Assembly (NCBI GenBank): GCA_045128175.1
Contig: JBGVRF010000108.1
Span: forward strand, 1-17,012
Source: Scatosoma sp045128175
GTDB taxonomy: Bacteria; Bacillota; Clostridia; Christensenellales; Borkfalkiaceae
DNA: 17,012 nt
Direction: 5' to 3'
Shown: positions 1 to 5,677 of the stretch, in pieces
How positions within the stretch are numbered: the first letter of the stretch is position 1
How the letters are laid out: each line of letters opens with the position of its first letter
The notes under the pieces: model-generated
What the model was told of the DNA's origin: nothing
The model's database searches: none
Seen by the model: the letters and a program-made list of their open reading frames with translations, nothing else
Translations under genes and position numbers: made by a program

Positions 1-1931
1 CACTGTGCGGCTCGATGCTCGTAGGCACGACGTTTGCTTGGTTTACGGACTCCGTAACCTCTGCGAACAACATCATTCAGACCGGTACTCTCGACGTTGA
101 GATGTACTGGGCAAAGGGAACCGAAGATCCTTCTTCTGCTAATTGGAAGGATGCTTCCCAGGGTGCGATATTTAATAGCGAGCTTTGGGAACCCGGCTAC
201 GTAGAAGCTCGCCACATCAAAATTGCTAACGTGGGCACGCTTGCATTGAAGTATGAGCTCGCAATCGCTCCCAATGGCGAAGTTTCCGAGTTGGCAGATG
301 TTATTGACGTTTATTTCGTTGATCCCGCACAGATTGCAACCCGCGATTCTCTGGCAGCATTGACTCCCGTTGGAACGCTCCGTCAGATGATCGATGATCC
401 TGATGGTGCTGCTTACGGCTCTCTTCTTGCAGAGGATGAAAGTACCGAAGAGATTGAAAGCGTTAAGACCGTTACTATCGCTCTCAAGATGAGAGAGGAT
501 GCAGGAAACGAGTATCAGAATCTTTCCATTGGTACGAACTTCTCCATCGTTTTGATGGCAACTCAGGACAATGTAGAGAAAGATGCCTTTGATGAAAACT
601 ATGATGATATCGAAATCCCCGACATGGACGTTCAGGTTATCGACGGAAACACCTACCATTATACCATTGATGGTAATGTTGTGCTTGCGAGCGTTCCTTA
701 CGGCAACGTAGGTTCAAGCTTTACGGTACCGAATGGTGTAACCATTATTGGTACTTCTAAAGATAAGGGCGATACCAATGGACCGGTATTCAGTAAGTAC
801 TCTCCTGTTGAGAGCATTACTCTTCCTGAGGGTGTTAAAGAAATCAACGCAAGAGCGATCAATATGAAAACTCTTACGTCGATCAATTTCCCTTCTACTC
901 TCGAATACATAGGTGAGCAGGCGTTTAGACAAACGGGTATGTCTGAACTTAAACTTCCTGCAAACGTTCAAGTGATTGACGAGGGCGCGTTCAGAGATAT
1001 GGCTAACCTTACTACTGTTACGGTAGATGGTAACGTAGCATTTGATAACAACGCATTCCGTTCTTGCCCCAATCTTACCAGCATCTATCTCCTCGGTGAT
1101 GATGTAACCTTTACCAGCAGTCAGTTTGCAACTCATTCCGATAACGGTGACGCAACCGGCATTACCATTTACGTTAAGAATACAACTGTAGCTGCCAGAG
1201 TTTATGCTGCTCAGACCTCTGCATATGGTTACGAAGTTAAGGTTCTCGGTGAGGCGGCTGACGGCAGTGATGCGGTTTCGGTGACTCAGGTAAAGAACGC
1301 TACCGATCTTGATACTGCTCTTGCCAAAGGAGAGAACGTAGTTCTTTCCGGCAATATGAATTTTAATTCGAGCGAAACTACTGCTAACAGTGGCTACGGT
1401 GCAACCGGCGTTTCTGTTAAGGGTAGTGTCCTTGACGGCAATGGATATTCTCTGGGAATCAACAACTGGGGAACTTGGGATTCTGCTGTGCACACCACTG
1501 GTGGCACCATCAAGAACCTGACCATTAACAGCGGTATGCGCGGTATTTTCATGGGTAGTGCAACTGCTGACGTTTATATTGACAACGTTATTATTGATGG
1601 CACTGTTTATACCTTCAACTCCGATGGCGGTAGCAAGGATTACGGTGTATACATCAGCAACTCTACCTTGAACGGTTGGACCAGCCATTCTGATGTTCAC
1701 AAGGAAGTTGTTTATACCAACTGCAACTTTGGTGAAGGCAGTGGCTATGCATACTGCCGTCCTTACGGTCCTACTACTTTTAAGAACTGTGCATTTGAGG
1801 CAGGCTTTGCGGTTGAGGCTTTAGGTCAAGTTACCTTTGAGAACTGCACCATTGGCGGTGTGGCTCTTACCGCAGACAATCTCGCTACTCTTGTAACTAG
1901 CGGTACTATTGCAAATGCAACTGTAAAATAA
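1..1931 (+). CDS. Secreted surface protein: SipW-type signal peptide, TasA/camelysin-like region, leucine-rich repeats, beta-helix (5' partial)
   Basis: The gene is cut by the left edge. The frame is open upstream of the first ATG at 15, and the residues there (LCGSMLVGTTFAWFTDSVTS) are the second half of a SipW-dependent signal peptide, so the true start lies before base 1. At least 642 residues are visible. Three parts follow one another. Up to about base 620 is a TasA/camelysin-like region (NIIQTGTLDVEM after the cleavage site). About 640-1250 holds LRR_5/BspA-type repeats of 22-23 residues with the pattern LTSINFPSTLEYIGEQAF. About 1275-1900 is Gly/Asn/Thr-rich with short strands typical of a right-handed beta-helix (TIKNLTINS, YIDNVIIDG, TFKNCAFEA, TFENCTIGG). 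There is no LPXTG sorting signal or C-terminal membrane segment. The family is exported and cut by a SipW-like signal peptidase. A role in surface fibres or adhesion is inference; no catalytic residues are recognised. Confidence 0.85.
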   Translation, partial: LCGSMLVGTTFAWFTDSVTSANNIIQTGTLDVEMYWAKGTEDPSSANWKDASQGAIFNSELWEPGYVEARHIKIANVGTLALKYELAIAPNGEVSELADVIDVYFVDPAQIATRDSLAALTPVGTLRQMIDDPDGAAYGSLLAEDESTEEIESVKTVTIALKMREDAGNEYQNLSIGTNFSIVLMATQDNVEKDAFDENYDDIEIPDMDVQVIDGNTYHYTIDGNVVLASVPYGNVGSSFTVPNGVTIIGTSKDKGDTNGPVFSKYSPVESITLPEGVKEINARAINMKTLTSINFPSTLEYIGEQAFRQTGMSELKLPANVQVIDEGAFRDMANLTTVTVDGNVAFDNNAFRSCPNLTSIYLLGDDVTFTSSQFATHSDNGDATGITIYVKNTTVAARVYAAQTSAYGYEVKVLGEAADGSDAVSVTQVKNATDLDTALAKGENVVLSGNMNFNSSETTANSGYGATGVSVKGSVLDGNGYSLGINNWGTWDSAVHTTGGTIKNLTINSGMRGIFMGSATADVYIDNVIIDGTVYTFNSDGGSKDYGVYISNSTLNGWTSHSDVHKEVVYTNCNFGEGSGYAYCRPYGPTTFKNCAFEAGFAVEALGQVTFENCTIGGVALTADNLATLVTSGTIANATVK

Positions 1932-1952
1932 ACCGTTTTTTGGTTTAAAAAC

Positions 1953-1980
1953 CCACCCAAGCCCCACGGGGCTTGGGTGG
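1953..1980. terminator. Strong GC-rich hairpin between the two surface genes
   Basis: The arms at 1953-1965 and 1968-1980 are exact reverse complements (CCACCCAAGCCCC / GGGGCTTGGGTGG); the innermost pair cannot close, so about 12 pairs form. On the + strand the hairpin is followed by CAATTAGAAAAAA, not a T-run. The T-run lies on the other side (GGTTTAAAAA before the left arm), so it reads as a canonical terminator only for minus-strand transcription. On the + strand it may act as an imperfect terminator or as a 3'-end stabiliser for the upstream mRNA. Confidence 0.55.
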
Positions 1981-2002
1981 CAATTAGAAAAAATAGCTTC
2001 TT

Positions 2003-2009
2003 AGGAGGT
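2003..2009 (+). promoter_or_regulatory. Ribosome binding site fixing the start at 2019
   Basis: AGGAGGT lies 9 bases before the ATG at 2019. An earlier in-frame ATG at 1977 falls inside the hairpin right arm and has no such site, so 2019 is the start. Confidence 0.85.
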
Positions 2010-2018
2010 GCAAACGCT

Positions 2019-2243
2019 ATGAAAAAACAGAATAATGAAAAGCTGTCGGACAAAGCGTTTGCACGCCTTGTTTTAACCTCTATTCTCGGTATTTTGGTTT
2101 GTATCATCTGCCTTTGCTCAACCACTTATGCGTGGTTTACGGGCAGCGTGCAGGTGAATAACAACACATTAAAAGCGGCGGATGCTTGTCTGATCTCTGT
2201 GTCGGTTTACAAGGACGGCGCGGACTGCCAGATAAGCACATAG
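2019..2243 (+). CDS. Truncated SipW-dependent signal-peptide protein (probable remnant)
   Basis: A 74-residue product. It has a charged N-terminus (MKKQNNEKLSDKAFARL), a hydrophobic segment at about residues 17-34 (LVLTSILGILVCIICLCS) and the SipW-type box TTYAWFTGSV at about 35-44. Only about 30 residues follow, with the start of a beta-strand region (LISVSVYKDGADC), before a TAG stop. TasA/camelysin-like proteins of this kind are normally about 150-250 residues, so most of the mature domain is missing. The next 60 bases do not restore a recognisable continuation in another frame, and the terminator follows at once, which suggests an internal deletion or decay and not a single frameshift. 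The good ribosome binding site means it may still be translated. A genuine short secreted peptide is the alternative. Confidence 0.6.
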   Translation: MKKQNNEKLSDKAFARLVLTSILGILVCIICLCSTTYAWFTGSVQVNNNTLKAADACLISVSVYKDGADCQIST

Positions 2244-2300
2244 GTTTAAATCTATACCGAAATAGTGGAAATATCTTTTTGTCGCTCATACACAGACGGG

Positions 2301-2335
2301 AACTATCCGAACCTTTCGGATAGTTCTTTTTCCTT
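2301..2335 (+). terminator. Rho-independent terminator of the surface-gene unit
   Basis: A perfect 10-bp stem (2301-2310 AACTATCCGA, 2316-2325 TCGGATAGTT) with a 5-base loop is followed by CTTTTTCCTT. It lies 58 bases after the stop of the truncated gene. Confidence 0.85.
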
Positions 2336-2348
2336 AAGGCTCTTTGTC

Positions 2349-2382
2349 AAATGTTGTGACTTTTTACGACACCACAACATTT
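2349..2382. repeat. 10-bp inverted repeat with 14-base spacer
   Basis: AAATGTTGTG at 2349-2358 is the exact reverse complement of CACAACATTT at 2373-2382. The spacer contains TTTTTA. It could be an operator-like palindrome, the end of a small dispersed element, or a weak RNA hairpin. No gene is adjacent on the same side, and I cannot assign a function. Confidence 0.5.
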
Positions 2383-2432
2383 ATTATAGAACCAAGATTA
2401 CGCCACCTCATCCGTTTCGCATACGCTCAACA

Positions 2433-2460
2433 CCTTCCCCTCAAAGGGGAAGGCTTTTCT
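2433..2460. repeat. Terminator-like dispersed-type palindrome
   Basis: A 9-bp stem CCTTCCCCT / AGGGGAAGG (2433-2441, 2445-2453) with a CAA loop is followed by CTTTTCT. Together with the CCTCATCCG lead-in at about 2406 it resembles a palindrome that I recall being dispersed many times in gut Clostridia genomes; that link is from memory. No + strand gene ends here, so it is more likely part of the repeat region than a gene terminator. Confidence 0.55.
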
Positions 2461-2475
2461 AATTTCTGCTGCAAC

Positions 2476-2640
2476 GCATACCACAGGTATGCAATTCACG
2501 AAAGCTTCGCTTTCCGCAACGCCTATCGGCGTGGGGCGCAACCTATCGGTTGCTTTCTTGGGACTACTTTCGCGGAGCTCTGCTCCGCATCTCGGCAAGG
2601 GCCTCCGCCCCTGTACCCTGACAAGGAACGGAGTTCCTTG
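2476..2640. repeat. Chain of seven short hairpins (non-coding)
   Basis: Consecutive perfect palindromes: 2476-2492 (7-bp stem, loop ACA), 2500-2514 (6 bp, TTC), 2519-2532 (5 bp, TATC), 2538-2553 (6 bp, TATC), 2572-2588 (7 bp, TCT), 2599-2610 (4 bp, CTCC) and 2622-2640 (8 bp, GGA). With the palindrome at 2433-2453 this makes eight in about 210 bases. Loops are 3-4 bases and gaps are short. The 2336-2771 interval has no ORF with a ribosome binding site or recognisable product; the open frames here read through palindromes and are not credible genes. Function unknown. Confidence 0.7.
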
Positions 2641-2771
2641 ACTTTCAACATGGCCCAACGGAACGCTGGCGCAGGCGCAATTCACGACCGCAAAGCCGTC
2701 AATTCACTTTTTTATTCCACAGGGATATTCGATGAAATTTTGACAAAAACGCTTGAAGGGTGGTATTACAC

Positions 2772-2800
2772 TTGACATATGTGCAAAAATGGGTTATAAT
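2772..2800 (+). promoter_or_regulatory. Consensus SigA promoter of purA
   Basis: TTGACA (2772-2777), a 17-base spacer, then TATAAT (2795-2800): both boxes match the consensus exactly. The predicted transcript start is near 2807, giving a leader of about 112 bases before the purA ATG. Confidence 0.9.
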
Positions 2801-2835
2801 AAAGCGTACAATCGAAAGGCTGAAGGGCGTTTTTG

Positions 2836-2866
2836 ACCGAAAGGGGTTAAAAGGCTCGGTTTTTTT
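2836..2866 (+). promoter_or_regulatory. Terminator-like element in the purA leader
   Basis: A 5-bp stem ACCGA (2836-2840) / TCGGT (2856-2860) with a 15-base loop is followed at once by a T-run to 2866. CGAAAGG occurs twice, at 2813-2819 and 2838-2844. This could be a weak attenuator inside the leader. The stem is short and I do not recognise a purine-type riboswitch, so this is tentative. Confidence 0.3.
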
Positions 2867-2900
2867 GCGTTTTCAATGTACGTTAAACCGGATAAAACCA

Positions 2901-2906
2901 AAGGAG
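2901..2906 (+). promoter_or_regulatory. Ribosome binding site fixing the purA start
   Basis: AAGGAG lies 12 bases before the ATG at 2919. Frames opening earlier, from 2760, start upstream of the promoter and cannot be the gene start. Confidence 0.8.
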
Positions 2907-2918
2907 AACGTATATATT

Positions 2919-4193
2919 ATGCTTACATCTATTTGCGGTATCAACTGGGGCGACGAAGGCAAGGGTAGAATGGTCGACCTTCTCAGCGAGAAATTCGACA
3001 TCGTTTGCCGTTATCAAGGCGGCAACAATGCCGGTCACACCGTTATCAACGAGCGTGGGAAATTTATTCTCAATCTCCTTCCCTCGGGGATCCTGCGTGA
3101 GAACGTTGTCAACGTTATGGGACCCGGTATGGTCATCGATATCAAGCACCTTTGCGGAGAAATGGCAAAATTGCAGGCGGCAGGCGTCAAGATCACGCCC
3201 GAAAACCTGAAAATTTCCGATCGCGCGGTCATTACTATGCCCTATAATGTTTTGCAGGATTGTTTGGAAGAAGATCGTTTGGCAGGTAAAAAATTCGGTT
3301 CGACCCGTCGCGGCATTGCACCCGTTTACGCGGATAAATACTATAAAAAAGCTTTCCGCATGGGTGAATTGCTCAACACTGATCACCTGTACAAGCGCGT
3401 TGCGGATATCGTAGAATGGAAAAACCTTACCGTTGTCGGCGGCTATCATGCAGAACCCGTCAAAACGGAAGACATCATCGCATATTTTGAAGAATTCGGC
3501 AAGGCGCTTGCTCCGTTTGTTTGTGACGTCGGTTTGTATTTGACAGAAGCGAACGCGGCGGGCAAGAACATCATGTTCGAAGCGCAGCTTGGCGCAATGC
3601 GCGATATCGATTTCGGTATCCACCCCTATACTTCCTCGTCGTCGACGATCGCGGCGTACGCGCCCATCGGCGCAGGCGTGCCGCAGTTGCAACTGGATAA
3701 TTCCGTTGGGATAATGAAAGCGTATTCGACCTGTGTGGGCGAAGGTCCGTTCACGGCAGAGTATTTTGATGAAAAAGCGAAAAAATTGCGTGATCTGGGC
3801 GGCGAATACGGCGCGGCTACGGGCAGACCCCGTCGTGTCGGTCCGTTCGATATCGTTGCTTCCCGTTACGGTATTCGCTGTCAAGGGGCGACCGAGATCG
3901 CTCTCACCAAAATGGACGTTTTGTCCGCGTATGAAGAGATCGAGGTTTGTGTGGCTTACGAATTGAACGGAGAGATCATTCACGAGTTCCCGTTTGTGGA
4001 CGTTCTGGACGAATGCAAGCCCGTATTCAAGACCGTAAAGGGTTGGAACTGCGACATTTCCAAGTGCCGCAAGAAAGAAGATTTGCCCGCGGAGGCTTTG
4101 GCATACGTGAAATATCTGGAAGAAGCTTGCGGTTGCAAGATCAAATACGTATCCGTCGGTGCAGAACGCGACGCATACGTGGAAATGTATTGA
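2919..4193 (+). CDS. purA: Adenylosuccinate synthetase
   Basis: Cytosolic enzyme (EC 6.3.4.4) that joins IMP and aspartate using GTP, the first committed step from IMP to AMP. At 424 residues it has the usual family length. Visible landmarks: the P-loop-like WGDEGKGR at residues 10-17 (D12 the expected catalytic aspartate), QGGNNAGHTV at 33-42 (H40 the expected catalytic histidine), GSTRRGIAP at 127-135 (IMP site, T129 kept), KAYSTCVGEGPF, ATGRPRRVGPFD, and the guanine-binding TKMD at 330-333. It departs from the commonest form at GSTRRGIAP (usually GTTG(K/R)GIGP) and in the HPYTSSSSTIAAY stretch, so it belongs to a divergent branch of the family, but all key residues are present. It has its own promoter (2772-2800) and terminator (4202-4232), so it is probably monocistronic. 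Confidence 0.96.
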   Translation: MLTSICGINWGDEGKGRMVDLLSEKFDIVCRYQGGNNAGHTVINERGKFILNLLPSGILRENVVNVMGPGMVIDIKHLCGEMAKLQAAGVKITPENLKISDRAVITMPYNVLQDCLEEDRLAGKKFGSTRRGIAPVYADKYYKKAFRMGELLNTDHLYKRVADIVEWKNLTVVGGYHAEPVKTEDIIAYFEEFGKALAPFVCDVGLYLTEANAAGKNIMFEAQLGAMRDIDFGIHPYTSSSSTIAAYAPIGAGVPQLQLDNSVGIMKAYSTCVGEGPFTAEYFDEKAKKLRDLGGEYGAATGRPRRVGPFDIVASRYGIRCQGATEIALTKMDVLSAYEEIEVCVAYELNGEIIHEFPFVDVLDECKPVFKTVKGWNCDISKCRKKEDLPAEALAYVKYLEEACGCKIKYVSVGAERDAYVEMY

Positions 4194-4201
4194 TATAAAA
4201 G

Positions 4202-4232
4202 AAAAATCAGCCTGCACGGCTGATTTTTGTTT
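4202..4232 (+). terminator. Terminator of purA
   Basis: An 11-bp stem AAAAATCAGCC (4202-4212) / GGCTGATTTTT (4218-4228) with loop TGCAC starts 8 bases after the purA stop. The T-run is built into the right arm and continues as GTTT. Being A-rich on the left, it could also work on the other strand. Confidence 0.9.
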
Positions 4233-4299
4233 ATAAGAAAATCTAATAACTGCTATAAAAAATTGTAAAAATTTTTGGGAATTTTATACGCTTAGGCGC

Positions 4300-4329
4300 T
4301 TGAAAATTTTAGGGTGCATATGGTATAAT
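4300..4329 (+). promoter_or_regulatory. Extended -10 SigA promoter of ddh
   Basis: TTGAAA (4300-4305), an 18-base spacer, then TATAAT (4324-4329) preceded by TG at 4321-4322 (TGnTATAAT). The predicted transcript start is near 4336, giving a short leader of about 28 bases. Confidence 0.85.
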
Positions 4330-4363
4330 AAGAAGGTAAATAAAGTTTTTTGCGAGGTAAAAA

Positions 4364-5347
4364 ATGAGTATCCGAATTGGCATTTACGGTTACGGCAATC
4401 TTGGTCGTGGGGTAGAGCTGGCGCTTCGCCAAAATCCCGATATGACCGCGGTGGGTGTGTTTACCCGTCGCGATCCTAAGGCTTTGGAAACGGTTACGGG
4501 GCTTCCCGTATTTTCGGTGGCGGAAGTGGAAAAAATGCAGGATAAGATCGACGTGATGATCCTTTGCGGCGGTAGCGCGACCGATCTGCCCAAGCAAACG
4601 CCCGCGTTGGCGCAATGGTTTAACGTAGTGGACAGCTTTGATACGCACGCGAAGATCCCGCAGCACGTCGCGGCGGTACAGGCGGCGGCTGAAAAGGCGG
4701 GAAAAACGGCGCTCATCTCTGCGGGCTGGGACCCGGGAATGTTTTCGCTTGCAAGGCTGTACGCAGGTTCGGCGTTGCCCGAGGGAAAAGATTACACCTT
4801 TTGGGGCAAAGGCGTCAGTCAGGGACATTCAGACGCGATTCGTCGTATCGAGGGCGTCTTGGATGCGAAACAGTACACGATCCCTGTAGAAGCGGCAGTG
4901 GCGGCGGTTCGCAGCGGCGAAAATCCCGCGCTGACGACCCGCGAAAAGCACGAAAGGGAGTGTTTTGTCGTAGCGGCGGAGGGTGCTGATAAAGCGCGAA
5001 TCGAACGCGAGATCAAGACGATGCCGAATTACTTCTCCGATTACAACACGACCGTGCATTTCATTTCCTTGGAGGAATTGAAGGAAAAGCACAGCAGATT
5101 GCCGCACGGCGGCGTGGTCATCCGCAGTGGTGCAACGGGGTTGAACGGTGAAAACAAGCACGTGATTGAATATTCGTTGAAGCTGGATTCGAATGCGGAA
5201 TTTACCGCGTCGGTGTTGGTGGCTTGCGCGCGGGCGGTGTACCGTTTGAATAAGGAGGGCGTTTGCGGCTGTAAAACGCTGTTCGACGTGCCGCCTGTTT
5301 ACCTTTCGGCAAAGAGCAGAGACGAACTGTTGGCAACGTTGCTTTAA
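4364..5347 (+). CDS. ddh: meso-Diaminopimelate D-dehydrogenase
   Basis: NADPH-dependent enzyme (EC 1.4.1.16) that makes meso-2,6-diaminopimelate from tetrahydrodipicolinate and ammonia in one step, feeding lysine and peptidoglycan and bypassing the longer acylated route. At 327 residues it has the usual family size. Landmarks: Rossmann GYGNLG at 9-14, NADP-phosphate contact region TRR at 34-36, CGGSATDLP at 68-76, DSFDTH at 90-95, SAGWDPGMFS at 119-128, then the substrate-domain signature WGKGVSQGHSDAIRRI. The start is supported by GAGGT at 4354-4358. Its own promoter and the upstream purA terminator indicate separate transcription. No obvious defect is seen. The lysA/dapA partners are not in the window. 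Confidence 0.95.
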   Translation: MSIRIGIYGYGNLGRGVELALRQNPDMTAVGVFTRRDPKALETVTGLPVFSVAEVEKMQDKIDVMILCGGSATDLPKQTPALAQWFNVVDSFDTHAKIPQHVAAVQAAAEKAGKTALISAGWDPGMFSLARLYAGSALPEGKDYTFWGKGVSQGHSDAIRRIEGVLDAKQYTIPVEAAVAAVRSGENPALTTREKHERECFVVAAEGADKARIEREIKTMPNYFSDYNTTVHFISLEELKEKHSRLPHGGVVIRSGATGLNGENKHVIEYSLKLDSNAEFTASVLVACARAVYRLNKEGVCGCKTLFDVPPVYLSAKSRDELLATLL

Positions 5348-5430
5348 ATAAAGAAAAATATACAAATTCCACTCATAAGGGAAGACTCGCCTATGGGATG
5401 TATTCAGCCCCGTTATACCGATCAAACCTT

Positions 5431-5620
5431 GCCCCCTTGTTTTAAGGGGGCGTCTTGATATTGTCGAGACAGGGGGCTTGTGTATAGAGCGTATCTCATA
5501 TTAATATCAGCCGTGTTAAGGGCTATTCGCCCTTAAAAGCTTGCATGAGGCTACGCCTCTTGACGCCAAACGTTTAAATCAAAGCCGCAACGAATTGCGT
5601 AGCAATTCACCGATTTTCGG
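5431..5620. repeat. Second chain of short hairpins (non-coding)
   Basis: Palindromes at 5431-5451 (8 bp GCCCCCTT/AAGGGGGC), 5452-5470 (7 bp with one G-T), 5516-5536 (8 bp TTAAGGGC/GCCCTTAA), 5547-5559 (5 bp, loop TAC), 5592-5608 (7 bp GAATTGC/GCAATTC, loop GTA) and 5610-5620 (4 bp CCGA/TCGG). The style (4-8 bp stems, 3-5 base loops, close packing) matches the chain at 2433-2640. The first hairpin, about 85 bases after ddh, may serve as its terminator, although the following T-run is poor. I see no gene in 5348-5671. Confidence 0.6.
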
Positions 5621-5638
5621 CATACCATGTCTGCGTTG

Positions 5639-5677
5639 AAATAATTCAGGCGACCGTTGCGGTCGCCTGAATTATTT
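5639..5677. terminator. 18-bp bidirectional-looking terminator between ddh and the acyltransferase
   Basis: The 18-bp arms at 5639-5656 and 5660-5677 are exact reverse complements around a 3-base loop; the core is CAGGCGACCG/CGGTCGCCTG with AT-rich outer ends. ATTTTTATTT follows on the +, so it is a strong + terminator. For the minus-strand acyltransferase the outer T-rich arm sits inside the stem, and the gene's TAA stop (5674-5672) lies within the hairpin. Confidence 0.85.

Noticed and set aside
714..1700. A 328-codon open frame antisense to the surface protein
   Set aside because: Shadow of a repetitive gene; no start signals or known domain.
1..2335. Complete biofilm (TasA-SipW) operon
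   Set aside because: No SipW-like peptidase is visible; only two signal-bearing proteins are present, one cut by the edge and one truncated.
2476..2640. CRISPR array
   Set aside because: The hairpins differ in sequence and spacing; there is no repeated unit with regular spacers and no cas gene.
2398..2685. Small minus-strand frame of 95 codons in the hairpin region
   Set aside because: It reads straight through a chain of palindromes, lacks a ribosome binding site, and resembles the spurious peptides often predicted from such repeats.
2344..2775. Plus-strand frame of 143 codons before purA
   Set aside because: Same palindromic DNA; it ends inside the purA -35 box and has no start signals.
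2807..2918. Purine riboswitch in the purA leader
   Set aside because: The conserved loop sequences and three-way junction of purine aptamers are not seen.
2883..4217. A 444-codon open frame antisense to purA
   Set aside because: It covers purA completely and begins inside the purA terminator region; no independent support.
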